This document shows, in pieces, positions 12,437 through 26,026 of a stretch of DNA of 64,000 nucleotides (positions within the stretch are counted from its first letter, which is position 1; each line of letters starts with the position of its first letter). Source of the DNA: Neoconidiobolus thromboides FSU 785 (lineage: Eukaryota; Entomophthoromycota; Entomophthoromycetes; Entomophthorales; Neoconidiobolaceae); assembly GCA_025603075.1 (NCBI GenBank), contig MU626349.1, positions 1 through 64,000 on the forward strand, given 5' to 3'. A program made the translations under genes and the position numbers. The notes below the pieces were generated by a model. That model saw only the letters and a list, made by a program, of their open reading frames with translations. It had not been told where the DNA came from and made no database searches.

Positions 12437-13590
12437 TCTGACCTGCAGACATTTATTCATTAATTGAAATTCATTTTTGTTCAATAATAGTGTGGTTCAA
12501 AATTAAATTTAAAAAATCAAAAAATTGAGATTCGTATATTGTATCCGTCATACTTTCTAAACTAATATAAAAAATACTCTCAAGTAACTTAAACTTATAA
12601 TCTTATTTTTATTTTTTAAACTCATTGACAAGTATTTGTCCTCACTACCCATTAACTCAACTACCTCATCTTTATTCGAATATCTATTTCAACAACCAAA
12701 TTTTCACCTCATTAAACCTGCAGACCAATGCTTAAATTGTGTTCCAATTTATTAACCTATACTGGTAACCAAGCTCATTTTTGATTAGTTGTAAATTGAT
12801 CTGGAGACATATGTATTATTTTAAAATAATTTTACATTTTTATAACATAAGTAAATATCCTAACTGTGCACTTGGTCTCCAGGCCACCATAAGCATTGTA
12901 GTTTTATAACTTATATAACCACCTTAACTATGCACTCAATCTCCAGGTTGTTATAAGTATTTATGACAGTGTTCATAAATGTAGAAATAATACTTTAATA
13001 TTTAGCCTTGACCGTTAGGATAATCTACTTTATCTTTTTCATATTACATTGCCTTCATTGTGCTATTTTTAGGTTCATAGGCTTACTTTTAATCTACATC
13101 TCATAATGCAACTCCCTCTAAGGGGTGTACTCGCACTTTAGGCTAATACGATAAGCTTAGCTTACAGTATATACTGTATTTATAGATCTATAAGTTACAA
13201 ATATTTGACAGTTAACAAAAAAAGTAATGTTATCATAATTCGATCCTTTATGTTATTAATATATGTTAAAGAATAACAAATCTTGAATGTGCTTATTATA
13301 AAATTATTTATGTAATAATTAAAATGAACTTTTATATTAACTTTCTATTTTATTCAATATAGTACACATTCACACCATACTACCTTTATATGTTATATCA
13401 CATCTACTATAATTTCTTATCTCTCATACTTCTCTATCACCAAACCTATCCATTTTTTATCTAAACACAAAATAGTGTAAAAATAAAAAAAAAACTGATA
13501 TTATCATAAATAAAAACTATTCTAATTAAAATTTTGACCTGCAGAGGAATAAGTTATATTTTTAAATCTTATTTAGTCTGCAGGTTCATA
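12437..13590. repeat. Cluster of a short degenerate motif, consensus RTCTSCAGGYY
   Basis: In very AT-rich DNA the 9-mer ACCTGCAGA (or its complement) occurs four times: 12441, 12716, 13537 (top strand) and 13574-13583 (bottom strand). Three relatives with CTCCAG occur at 12874 and 12938 (top strand) and 12801 (bottom strand). Three of the top-strand copies continue into a similar ATAA-x-YATT tail. It could be a decayed repeat family or clustered protein-binding sites. Confidence 0.45.
12861..12964 (+). repeat. Imperfect direct repeat, 64-base period
   Basis: The blocks at 12861-12897 and 12925-12961 align without gaps over 37 bases with ten mismatches, and every mismatch is a transition (A/G or C/T). 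Core shared sequence: TCTCCAGG followed by ATAAG. Confidence 0.65.
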
Positions 13591-14947
13591 ACTATTACAA
13601 AGTTAAATTTATTGGTTCAATTCAAATTTTGGAAACTTTTGATTATTCCAGGGTTTAATTTACTCAATTAAAAACAGAATTTGCTCATTATCTATTGTAC
13701 TTTGCGTTTTTACTAATAAAAAAACAATAGTGGATTTATTATGATATCTTCAAGTTTTTGTTATCGTTAATAGCTTAACTTTTGCTTTATTTCTTAATAA
13801 TTCGAATAATTTTTTGAATATTCTAAAGTCACTATATTATTTGATATGAAAAGATGAACCAAATGTATTAGTACAAATATTTTATTTTGTTTTTAAATAA
13901 AAATTTATATAATTACATTTTTATGCTTTTTTATTCATAAAAAGTATAAAGTAACAAAGTGTATAAAACCTGTTATAATTTTGATAATCTAATATAAAGT
14001 TTTAGTCAAAAGTTATATTATGCTTGTTTTTTAATATATTTACTAGCTGATTCATGACACTCTTTCTCAAATTAGCCCAATACTTACTTTTTTATTCAAG
14101 TTATAATACTTATTTTGAATATGACTAAATCTTAAACTGTCATTTCAAATAAAAATAAAAATAAAAATCAAGCTATTTATATAATGAATTTCAAAGTTTA
14201 TTTTTAATAGGGCAAATAATCAAAAAATTAATAGTTTAAAAAATATTGTCTTCAAGTGTCACCTATAGTTGATAGTTAAACAAGACATTTATAGTATGCG
14301 ATGTATATCTCGTTTACTTATTGAAAACTATCATAAACGATTAGTATCTATGAATAAAACGTATTTTTTTAAAATAAAATATCTAAATTTATAACTTAAA
14401 TAGATTAAATTTATTTAGAGGCTACTAGTACGGCTTATAACGTCGGCTATTATAATAACAACCAAATATCAAAACAAATTATAGGTATAAAAAATTATAA
14501 TCATAAATCTAATATTTCAAATTCATATTTATATTTAATAAATATCCATTATAAAACAATGAGCTGCTAAAGATTATTTTCAATCTATATAAAAGCATCT
14601 TCTTTTGCTTTTATGTTTGTTGGTAGTTTTTCGCAGCTTGATGTTGTATAAAAAGTAAGGAAAATAGAAATGAAGGTATAGTTTTATCTAAGTATACTAT
14701 TTATTAATTTATATCTGTCTTCTCTGTGAGAATATAAATATATTTACTATAGCACAAGTTACTAAAAAGAAAAACTCAAAATTGACAGCTTTAGCTGCAA
14801 AAATTGCAACTCAACCCACTTTCTTTCAAAAGTCCAATTGATCCATTCAAGTATTGCAATTTAAATTTCGAGAATTTCAACATTTTGGGGTCTTGAAGTT
14901 TTGAATAGAAAAATTTATTTCAAAAAATAAACTAAAAGCTAGACAAA

Positions 14948-17900
14948 ATGGAAGAAACATTAATTAGAATAAGAAGTCAAATCAACTCCAAGCTCAATAA
15001 TCAAAAACAGGTAAGTGATTGTATTTTAAAAGGGTATTCAATTAAGAACTAATAATAATTTGATTAGATTGCTGTTACTCTACAAGTAGTTGAAGAAGTT
15101 AGTTTTATGTATTCTTTAATGAAATTTGAAACTTATATTTTTTGATAGACTCTTGAGGCTAGTAAACAAGAAAAGATACCTTCTGCTTATTTAGCATTAT
15201 TGGTAAGTACATTTTATTTCAAAAATATTTTAATATCAATAATAACTTTTATAGCTTACTTTACTTGAACAAGACGATGGAAAAAATAGACCATCTATTC
15301 TTTATCTTCTAAATGTAGTTATTTCAGAGTAATTATATCTATTTATAAATAGAATAAGATAGTAACAGTTATAGAGTACCAGAAAACGTATTAAGAGCCA
15401 AATTTCCAGAAGTATCTAAGATTTTATTGCTAGTTATAGATGAAGATAGAGAGGTAGCCCCAACAATGAAATCAGTAATTTATTTATTTTTTCAAGTTTC
15501 TAGTTTAACTAATATATTTTTATTTAGGTTTTAGGCTGCTTTGAAATTGTATTTAAAGTACAAACTCAAACAAATTGGTCTCAACCTTTAGTTCAACGTA
15601 GTTTTCAAGCATTATTAAGCTTTTGTATTGATCAAAGACCAAAAGTTAGAAGAAAAGCACATGAAGTAGTTGCTTTAATACTCAAAGATGCTCCTACAAT
15701 TGCATCTACTATTACTTCTGAATATTGTATCGAAACATTGAGAAAATTTAGAAAAGTTTCCAATAATTCAGTTTCTAATGAAGTGGCTCCGTTTTTAATG
15801 TTTATTAAAAGTATTGCAGATAAATGGTCTTCAGAGGTAAACTTATTTTATCAGTAATTTTATTTGAATTTTATTCATTTTTATAGAATCTCATTAAACT
15901 TAATGAACAACTTATTGCTTTCCCTAAATTAAATAACGCTTTTGTTACTACTCTAGTATATGAGATTTTTACTGAGATTATTATTCATATTGATGTAACT
16001 AACCTTGATGCTATTATGAAGGTAATATCAAATTCAACTGTTTGTTTTTCTTTTAATTGACTTCTTTTATAGAAACTTTTATTAAGTAAACCAAATTCCA
16101 ATGAAATCAAAAGTATGATAGCTTGGTTAATTTCAATTAGTACTGGATTTTCAGAAATTATTAAGTAACATTAATAGCTATATATTTCCTTTATAATTGA
16201 ATATTGATACTTTAAAACTTTGTTAGAAATAATCCAGATCAGTTTTTTGTTATTATTCCAACCATTTCTCAAACTTTATTTAAAGAATTTGAAGAGACAA
16301 GTATCCAAGTTGTAACTCAAACTGGAAAATCAATTTCAAATTTAATCAAATCTTATCCGTTTAATGAGAATGAATTTTTATCTTCTGAGAAACTTGATAT
16401 TGTACAAAATTTATTTGAATTTGTACAAGGTGCTCTTTCTTATAGATTTAGAAATTCATGGGGTAGTATCTTAACTATTTTAGAATCTTTGTACTCTGTA
16501 AGTTACTAATATCAGGAATTTGAAGTTAATAATAAACCCTTATCTTTTTTAGGTTTTCGGTAGAAATCATCCAGAATTATTAACTTCTAGTTTAAGAATA
16601 TTAGACTCTATGAGAAATGAAGATAATTTTGAATTTAAAATAGAGTTACAGAATACAATTGGGGCTGCTATTTACAAAATGGGACCGAAAAGATTTTTAT
16701 CTATTTTACCATTGAATTTAGAAAATCCAGGGTAATTGGTTTTTATACATATTATAGAGTAAACAATAATAATAATAAATTTAGTCAAAAAACAGTAGGA
16801 AGAGGATGGTTAGTACCATTATTGAAAGAACATATAGCTAATGCTGATTTCACTTTCTTTACTAATGAATTTTTAAATTTGGCTGATCGACTTGAGAATA
16901 AAGCTAATGAATTCGAACAAAATGGAAGATCCATTGAAGCTAAAGTATATCAAACTTTAAGTCATCAAATCTGGTCTTTATTCCCAAGTTTTGCTATTTA
17001 TCCTCAAGATCTACAAGCTGTAAATTTAATACTATTTGTATAATTGATATTTTTAACCTTTTAACCTTTTAGGGATTTAGTTCAGGATTCGCTACTAAAG
17101 TAGCTGATAAAATTCAAAATTGCGCTGAATTACAACCTGCTCTTTTGAATGGACTTGCATTGATAATTGAATACAATCGTAGATTAATACCCGAAAATGA
17201 AGTTCTAGACGTTGAAGAAATTAACAAATTATTAAATGAAAACCAATTAGACGCAGCTACTTGTCAACAAAATTTAATTCATATTGCTCAATTTGCTACG
17301 GATTATTTGATGTTGTTCTTTAATCTTTATCCAAATGTACCTCAAAATATTCGTGGTTTATTACTCAAAGTGATTCTTACTTTCTTAAACATTACTCCAA
17401 ATGAGGTAAATTTATTGTTATACTATATGATATTCAAATATTAATAGTTAATTTAGCAAATCAATGCTACTTTTGTCAAAATTGTATCAATGATTAATGA
17501 TGAAAGTAATTCCAATCCTAACAAAACGGAACAAGAAGCACAAAATGAAATTATGATGCTTGATTTTGCTTCAATAATGACACCTTATTTAACTTATGAT
17601 AATTCCAAAGTATTGTTTAATTTAGGTGTACAAAGGATATCTAACGCAAGTAAAGGTGGAATTCAGAAGAGAGCCTACAAAATATTAAATAAGATGCTAT
17701 TTGAACCAACCACTTCTTATCCATATACTGTAGCTTGTGAAGGATTAGCTGATATTGAAAATGAAATTATTGAATCAGGATTGAATATTGGTAGTGCTGC
17801 TATTAAAGTAAATTTAATAATATCTGTTATTTATATTAAACTAATAAGTGTTTATAGGAAAGATTAAACTTTTTAAAGATTTATATTGATATCTTGCCGA

Positions 17901-19641
17901 ACACTCATCTTCATATTATTTCTTCATTAACTTCTGAAGCTATCCTTGGAACCAAAGAAATTAATGAGAAATCACGTGAAGCTTCATACGATCTATTGAT
18001 TATTATGGCAAATAAAATGATTAAAGGTGGTATCATTGATGCTACTAAATTAAATGGCGGTAGAACTGGTAATAATAATAACCAACAATTTAAGTAAACA
18101 ATATACTTATACTATTTTAGGTATAGTAGAAGCTAACTTAAGAGAATACATTATGATGGTAATTGCTGGTCTTACTGGTACTACATCTCATATGATATCC
18201 GCTACTATCTCTGCTCTTTCTAGAATTATTTTTGAGTTCCATAGTAAGCTTAATAAACAGAATTATTTAATAATTACTAATCATTTAATTCATAAAGATC
18301 AAATTGAAGATGAACTAATTTATCAACTTATTCAAACCATGGAAATGTTTGTAAGCAACACGAATCGAGAGATTGTAAAATCCGCTCTTGGATTTGTTAA
18401 AGTTATTTCAGTTTCCTTAGATGTAGTATCATTGAAGCCTCATCTTGAAATGCTCATCAAAAGTATTTTAAAATGGAGTAATGATAATAGTAATCGATTT
18501 AAAGTCAAAGTACGTCATATTATTGAACGTTTAATTCGTCGATTTGGACTTGAATTAGTTCAACAAAGCTTCCCTGATGAACATATGAAATTGATTAATA
18601 ATATTCGTAAACGTAAACTTAGAGCTAAACGTAGAGGCAAAACTACTACTGAAGAAGTAAAATTTTATTTATATAATTATATTAATTATGATTCTAAATA
18701 TTCGTTAGGATGTTGAAGATCAACCAATCAATAAACCTACTCTTGGGAATGCTTTTGAAGATGCTTTGTATGGTAGTGAAAGTGAATTGGAAGATGATGA
18801 TGAGGATAAGGCCCCTGCTGCTTCAAGTGGACTTAAAGTAATTTATAACAACAATTTATAGCAATCGTAAATTTATGATTATTTTTAGCGTAAGATGAAA
18901 TCATCCGATGCTTATATTAAAGATGATAATCTTGGAGATACTCCTATCGATTTCTTAGATCGTAAAGCTATTTCAAGGATCACAAGTAATAAATTAACTA
19001 ATATATCAAATATATTATTACTAATTTAACTTAATAGCCAACAAACCAACAAATAGACCATTAGAAGCAAGAAAAGCTTTAACCAGTGCATTTAAAACCG
19101 ATAAATCAGGAAGACTTGTTATTGCTGACGAAGGAGATAGTGAGAATGAAGGAGAAAATAAAGCTGATCCCAAAGATAATCCAAACAGTATAAGAGTAAA
19201 TAATGATTATTATAAAGAATCATTAGAATCCAAAGAAGGATTTGAGCGTGTAAATAACCGTATTAAATTTAAAAAACAACGTGGTAGAGGACAAGAAGAA
19301 ATAGAAATAGAAGAAGGCGGTGCACAAGATAATAGAAAGAAAAATTATGACAATAATAATAGCAATAGAAATAAAAAGATGGCAGGTACAGAATATAAAG
19401 CTAAGGTAAGACTTTAATAATTTATTTTATATGAATAATTGATATAATTTTTTATTAGCATGCTCAAGGTGATGTTAAAAAGAAAGGGAAGTTGGATCCT
19501 TTCGCTTATATTCCATTAAACCCCAAAATGGTACCTAGCAAGTAAGTTTTTTGTTACAATTTATTGGATTATTATTAACATTTTTTTCTTTCTTAAAGAG
19601 GTAAAAAGGCAGAAAAGGTCAAAATCTTAAAGAGAGATTAA
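14948..19641 (+). CDS. RRP12: RRP12-like ribosome biogenesis/export protein
   Basis: Large HEAT-repeat protein split by about sixteen short introns. The ATG at 14948 opens MEETLIRIRSQINSKLNNQKQ. Family signs: helical repeats such as FCIDQRPKVRRKAHEVVALI, a NUC173-type segment (CIETLRKFRKVSNNSVSNEV), a central run on import-factor-like repeats, and a basic-acidic C-terminus. The tail ends DPFAYIPLNPKMVP followed by a Lys-rich stretch, as in Rrp12 proteins. In yeast Rrp12 accompanies pre-40S (and pre-60S) particles and helps nuclear export with Ran. The neighbour RED gene is convergent, 250 bases away. Exon borders in the acidic tail (18.7-19.4 kb) are less certain than those in the repeat region. 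The 40S factor DIM2 also occurs in this window, but unlinked. Confidence 0.9.
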
Positions 19642-19894
19642 TTGAATATTTTAATTTAAAGCTAACTATTTCATTATCCTTATTGAGTTGGGATCTATTT
19701 GGTTTTCTAGTATCTCAAAGTCAACGATGAGTCTCACTCTCTTTTCTTAAAACTTATAGACTTATATTTTATTCAATAAAATAAAATATTATTGTTAGTT
19801 GGCTTTTTAAAACAAAAATTATTATAATTACTATTCTCAAAACTCAAATAAGCAAAGCACAATTTTATTTAAATTAAAAAACCCACTATATCAT

Positions 19895-21626
19895 TTACCC
19901 TTTTTTCATCCCCCGTTTTTTCATATAGGACTCCAACCTTTGAAATTCTTTATCGAGTTTCCCCTCTTTATCATCAACCTTACCGCCCTTCCCTTTTTTA
20001 CCTTTACGATCTTTGCTTTTAACCCCAAAAGTATAAGCAGCTTTTGGCATAAACACTTGCTTTTCTTTATATTTTTGAAACTCTTCTTCATTTTCAAATT
20101 CATTTCGGCCCATTTGTCGTTTTTTATTTTTATTTGTACCTTGATCCATCATCAGTTCATCTTCTTCTTCATTGATATCTGAACCACTATCATCCCCACC
20201 ATAATTGATTTCAAGTTCTGTACTATGCTTAGAGGCTAATAAGGGACCTAATCGTTTGTTTTTACTTGATTCAAATAATCTTCTTAATTCAATATGCTCT
20301 TCTTCTTTTTCAGAATCTGAATTTGATAAATCATTTATAATATCATTATCTTCTTTTTCGATTTTATTTTTTTGAGTTTCAAGCAATTCTTTATCATTTT
20401 CACTGGACACTTTATCCACTTCATTTTCCCCATCTGATGGTATACCTTCCAGATTAACTCCTCTATTTTTCGCGACTTCATCCAAATCCAATGAATATTC
20501 ACTTTCAACATCACTAAATATATTATCATCACTATCTGCTTTCACTAAAAATCCAGTATTTTCTTTTTTTTCTTCCTTTTTCCCTTTAACTTGTTCAACC
20601 ACTTTCTCCGGTTTCTTTTCTGTCCCTAATCTTTTCTTTTGAAATATAGAAACCACTTTTTGTACTGTCAACTTTGATAACTTACTCTCCGCTTCCATTT
20701 CATTAAATCTCTCTATCTCAATAGCACTTCTAATAACCATTGTAGGTACAAAAAAAGGGTTTGTATACTCTGATTTATCCCCCATCAACTCAAAATTATA
20801 TGCCATTTTACCAGGTAAAAACAGTAAATTTTTATTATTAGATATATCTTCTCTTTTCTTTAATCCCTCTTTAACAATTCTCTCCCCCAACCCAGTTAAA
20901 AACGTAGCAGGCTCAGATTCTATAATATTATCCCTAATTTCCCCACCTTCCTGTTTCTTTTGGTATATTTCTTCCAACTCATCATCCGAGTTCAACCCTT
21001 CTTCTTCTTCCTCACTCCCTTCTCTATTCTGATTCGCCCTCACCTTAGCCAATAAAGCATAATCTAATCCTTTTACTAAATGAGTATGCTCAACGTCACC
21101 ACCAAGATACTTTGATTGTTGATAAGCGAGTTCTTTATCTATTTCAGTAGAGGTATAATTTAAATTAGTTAAGATTTGTTCGCTATTAACATAGTCCGGG
21201 TTCTCGCCCCGTCTTCTTTCGGCTGCTCGGTCTCGATATTGACTTGTTTCGCTATAGATTTGATATTTAAAATCATAGATAAAATTCAAAATGAGATTAG
21301 TAAGTTACCTTTCTTTTTTACTCTTTTTTTGTGGATGAACCAAGTTGGAGTTTTCATGTCTATTGTAACTATCAAATTATTAATATATGTTTTTATGCAT
21401 GTTTAATATTCTTTTTTTACTTTTTTCTCTCATTTGTTTTCTTTTCTTTATAATTTGGTAGATAAGGATTTGGTGTTTTTCCATCTCCATACTTAGAACC
21501 TCGACTATTTCTATCTAACTTTCCAACACCTAACGTTCTTGCTCCATCCTTTTTACTTTCGGTGTTTATTAAATTTCGAAAATCATCTTGAGTTAATCCT
21601 TTTTTAGAGTCATCTTTGTTTTCCAT
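19895..21626 (-). CDS. IK: RED / IK spliceosomal protein
   Basis: Spliceosome (B complex) factor homologous to human RED/IK. Three exons: 21421-21626, a 51-base exon 21309-21359, and 19895-21251, giving about 537 residues. The small middle exon is supported because it restores frame and supplies the linker ENSNLVHPQKKSKKE just before SQYRDRAAERRRGENPDY. RED_N landmarks: LTQDDFRNLI at the N-terminus, YRDRA-ERR, IDKELAYQQSKYLGGDVEHT, LVKGLDYALLAKVR and the FNEMEAE helix. The acidic low-complexity middle is followed by the RED_C piece QMGRNEFENEEEF ... AAYTFGVKSKDRKG. Partners in other fungi are the MFAP1 and SMU1 homologues. The open frame running upstream of 21251 into intron sequence (MNFIYDFKY...) is not the real start. 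Confidence 0.93.
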
Positions 21627-22193
21627 GTTGGTGTAAAAGTTACAGTTGCTACATTAGAGTGGATTTTGATAAAGATAGCCTAAGCAGGGGTTGTTTGGGC
21701 TTATGATTGGCTAAGATTAAGCTTAAGATTCTGGTCTGTAACAAAATAATTTTTAAAATAAGCCATGAAATTAAAATGGTTTGAAAATGCTTATTATATT
21801 ATTTTTAGTGAATTTATACTTGTTTAATAATAACCACAACCTTATTTATTATAGTTTTATATTGTACACAAATATTGGTTTAGTTATTCATATTTTAAAG
21901 TCTATGACTAAATCTGCCAATGTTCATGTATATTAAATTAACAATTAATATAAATATATACTTATAAAATAAAATAGAAAATAAAATTTATTTTATTTGA
22001 AAAATCAATTCAGCCTTACAAACCTTTATAAGATTAAAACTCATTAGATAAAATATACACCATTGAATTTGGGATTAAATTGAATTTTTAGTTAAAGTAC
22101 AATTATACATAGTATATAATTATATGGAAAAATACTGACTTAAAGTTAAACCCTGTTTAAAATAAATAAACAATAAACTTAAAATTTACCCAC
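21627..22193. other. Intergenic spacer, RED 5' flank / PKA 3' flank
   Basis: 570 bases, AT-rich. Nothing coding recognised. The RED promoter should lie at 21630-21750. Confidence 0.5.
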
Positions 22194-23401
22194 TTAAAAA
22201 TCTTTAAAAAGATCATTATAAGGGTCCGGGTCATGCCAATTTCCATATATCTCATTTGTTTCCGGATAAATATCGTAGTTACTCATATCTCCATCCCCAT
22301 TGACCATAGGTATAATTGGTGGTAATACTTGTCTTTTTTGTAACCTTTGCCAATCCGTATCATGGAACCAGCGATGTCTCTTGATGTCTGCTGATCCCCC
22401 CTTTAAATTACCATAGCGTCTACTTAAATCCGCTACCAACAATCGTTTAACCAAATCTTTGGCCAATGGATCAAAAAAGGGTGGAAACTTCACTACCCCT
22501 GCCAATATTTTTTCATACAGTCTCATCTGATCGTCATCATAAAATGGTGGACATCCGAGCATCATTTCATAAATTAAAATACCTAAAGAATACCAATCTA
22601 CGGCTTTTCCATACCCTTTACTTTGAATCACTTCAGGTGCTAAATAATCAGGTGTACCACACAATGTCCATGTAACATCTGGTACATGTTTAGCAAATCC
22701 AAAATCTGTCAACTTAATATGTCCCCTAGAATCCAGCAACACATTTTCTGGTTTTAAATCACGATAAATAATATCTTTAGAATGCAAATATTCAAATGCT
22801 AGCACCACTTCAGCCGCATAAAATCTAGCCACATGGGCTGGAAATCTCTATTAAAAAAAGTTATTTAGATGCTTTTCATATTACATAAGAATATACTCAC
22901 CTGAAACTTTCTGAGATAAGAAAATAATTCTCCGCCCGCAATAAACTCCATAAACACATATAAGTTAACCGAGTCTGCAATCGAACCTAACATACCAACT
23001 AAAAATGGATGCTCACAATTCTTTAATACTTCTTTTTCATTGTGTACATGCTCCACTTGTTTTAAACGTACAATTTCTGACTTCTTCAATACTTTCATCG
23101 CATAAAAATTGGTATCTACCTTTCTCTTTACCAAATGAACTCGACCAAATGAGCCCGTGCCCAAAGTTCTTAATATTTCAAAATCACCTAACTTGATCTC
23201 TTCTTTTTTTGATTCATTCTCTTCTTCATAAATCGTAGTATCTACTTTATGACCAGATTGCTGGCTCAAGTTTACGGACTCTGGGTAATCGTTTAGGATA
23301 AAAGGTAGTGTATTAGAAGCAGCACGCGAAGGGCTTAACTTTAAATCGTTATTGCCTATTGATTTGGACCCCTTTTCAGTATTGGAAAACATCGAAGTCA
23401 T
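22194..23401 (-). CDS. cAMP-dependent protein kinase catalytic subunit
   Basis: AGC-family Ser/Thr kinase of the cAMP pathway. Two exons (22901-23401 and 22194-22847; intron 22848-22900) give 384 residues: a variable N-terminus of about 70, then the kinase. Visible motifs: Gly loop [12 protein letters not shown]-equivalent YAMKVLKK, catalytic [14 protein letters not shown] in KLTDFGFAK, activation loop [14 protein letters not shown] with the PDK1-site Thr, and the C-terminal hydrophobic motif ending FKDF at the very terminus. These are hallmarks of PKA catalytic subunits (yeast TPK), as opposed to S6K or Sch9, which have longer tails. It should be held inactive by a regulatory subunit until cAMP rises. 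All catalytic residues are present. Confidence 0.96.
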
Positions 23402-24490
23402 AAATAGAATTGTAAATTAATACTAATATTGCTAGCGAGAAGATGGTATATAGAATAGATAAAATATTATAAAATAGTGGAAGTTTAATAAGCTAATTTC
23501 TGTTTAAAAAGAAACGACAAGTTTAAATGAACGTTAAAATTTTGTAGTTAATCGATTTCCCCAATCAATTGCTGGTGCGTCTGTAAAAAGTAAAAGTTAA
23601 ACCCTTTTTTAGTTGCTGAAAAGATGCTACGTAATTGGAATAACTAAACTTTTAAGACTGTCCACCCCCCCTTTTTTAATCATTTTATTTTTTATTCGCT
23701 TAAAATTTGAAATAATAAAACTTGATTGGTTCTTTCAATAAATTTGAATCCTTTTTTTGAAATTTTACTCATTTTGAACTGACGATTGGCTCATTCATTA
23801 AGTTGAATTTCATTTTAATTCGAATTGGTTTTAAAATTATGCTTTTGGATAACTTAAATTGCAGTTTAGTTTGTTAGTAGTGAGTACAATTTTTCGTTGC
23901 TGAACAATCTTTGCAATTTCTTTATAATTTTGGGAAGTTTTCAGGCTGAAAGTTGACTTTATTCAACTTTTATGAGTAAAATGGAAATATTGATTTTTAA
24001 AGATCATAGTGGTAAATTTTAATATTTTATCAAACAAAATATGATCATATCTTGGATAAGGTATTATGTTGTATGCCAAGTTATTCAATCATAAAAACAG
24101 ATTATCTGCTTTTAGAATTAAATTATAATATTGTTCTTAAGAATTATTATTTTATTAAAAATCAATAAAAAAATGCTTATCATTTTACTATTTTAAAATT
24201 TTAATTAGTGATTTTACTTAATAAAGTAGAATCAAATTGTTTGTTTTACAATTTAAAAAATTACGGTGTTGAGTTCTTGTAACAGATGTATTGAAATTAA
24301 GGTCTTAATAAAATACAAAATAAAAACTAATTGATTTATAAATCAAATCAAAATAAATCAAAACTGAGTTATTAAATAGGATTCAAAGAACAATTACATA
24401 CTTAAATACTTTTATTATAGCAGGTTATCTTTTTTAACTATTTAGTTTTAGTTTCTGCTTTTTCACTTAATTAATTCTTATTATACTCAC
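23402..24490. other. Gene-free AT-rich stretch
   Basis: About 1.1 kb: 5' flank of the PKA gene and 3' flank of the PHD gene. No reading frame or repeat of note. Confidence 0.5.
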
Positions 24491-26026
24491 TTAAGCTTTA
24501 TTCTTATTGTTCTTAAAGAATGTTTCAAACATATCTGGTAACTTTTTTTCATACCAAATCCTAGGTAAAGTAATGAGCTTACCATTCTTATTAACAGATA
24601 TAAGAGTATTAACCCGATACGACGTCTCGTTTGTATCATCTTTTACGGCTATTTCAATTCAATTAATACTATATATACTAACAACCAACAACTTACTAAT
24701 TAAATGAACTTTTTTTTCAATTATTTCTCCGACTGGTCCCCAAATATCGTAGAACCTACACGAACCACAATGAGTATAATTTTCATTCCAATGATACTTC
24801 TGTAGCTTAGTTTTAGTACATTTCTTATGGCATACCAGAGTACACGATCTGCACATGACCAAAGTGGTCTGGTATTTTTGTTGACATAAAAAGCATATAC
24901 TAAAACTCTAATGAGAAGTAGTGAGTTTATTAATATAGCAATAAATTGGTTTTACTTTAAATATCTTTTCTCTGTCTTCATCTAACATAGGTTGAAATGT
25001 ATAAGAAGTATAATCATTTTTTTCATATTTTTTGATACTCTCTTCTATCTCTTTTGGATTTATTCTCTTTTTAACATACTCTTCAGATCTATCTATAATT
25101 GGGTCCGATAACATAACTTCGACTTCCTCCTCTACTTCCTCTTCCCTTCCGCTTTTTGTTTTATCTCTATTATTATAACATATGAAATGCTCAAATGCGT
25201 TACATATTTTATGGCTATCACCTATTTGCCTTATATTTATCTATGTCGTTTTATTATTATTTGATTATTACACTATACAATTTCGATTTACCATCCTTTC
25301 ATTTTTCTTTTCATCAATAACTTTATAAAAAATTTTGCCATTCTTTCTTATTTTTCCTTTGTAAGCAATAATTTTATCATTAAAACCTCTATAAATTGAT
25401 CATAAGTAATGATAATAATAGCTTTTATTTTACCTTGAATGCTTTGATGAATAAATTACAACTTTTGGTTGATAGATACATATTCTTTCTTTTTTAATTT
25501 CATATAGCATAGTTGAATCCTCATTATTAGCTGCTACTAAATCCGCCTCTATACCTTCATCAATATCCAAGTCATTTTTATTTGTATTATTGTTGCCTTC
25601 AGTATCGACATAGTCCCCCTCTTTATTTTTATCTGCGCCTTTATCTTTAGTAATTTGGACTTTATCGCTATCAATTTTCTCCTCTTTTTCTTTATCCAAC
25701 TCAAAATAAATACTGTGCACATTTTGGGTCAATGTTTTCAAATGACTTTTTTGAACAAAAGGAGGCATCGCCAAATGAAACTCAAACTCCTTTAAAATTT
25801 TTTTTTGCTTTTCGCCGCTACTGTGTTCACACTGCTGAATCATCCTAGTACATTCGGCTTTATGTTTTTTACTCAAATTCTCTTGTAGTTTCTTGAACAA
25901 ATTTACTGCCTTTAGCTTTTCATTTCCTTCGAGAAATTCATCTTTGTAATATTTGTTGGCTTCATCTTCCTTTTGTTCTACTTTAACTGATGCTTCTTCT
26001 CTTTCTTTTTCAATGTTGACTTCCAT
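24491..26026 (-). CDS. PHD-finger protein of unknown function
   Basis: Spliced from five exons on the minus strand. The first is 25434-26026; introns then lie at 25389-25433, about 25230-25285, about 24905-24955 and about 24660-24710, and the stop is at 24491. All phases join in frame. The N-terminal ~200 residues are highly charged (Lys/Glu). A short basic segment follows (KIIAYKGKIRKNGKIFYKVI), possibly a small beta-barrel. Then comes a Cys/His array fitting a PHD finger: CFLC-x10-CRSC-x4-H-x2-C ... CGSC. The C-terminus reads SVNKNGKLITLPRIWYEKKL. No signal or membrane segment, so a nuclear role is inferred from the PHD alone. The orthologue is not recognised. Confidence 0.6.

Larger units (their letters stand above)
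11776..14947. other. 3.2 kb gene-free region between ACO1 and RRP12
   Basis: No coherent frame found on either strand. It contains a degenerate direct repeat (12861-12964) and a cluster of GTCTSCAGG-like motifs between about 12437 and 13590, both listed separately. The two genes are divergent, so both promoters must lie here. Confidence 0.5.
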
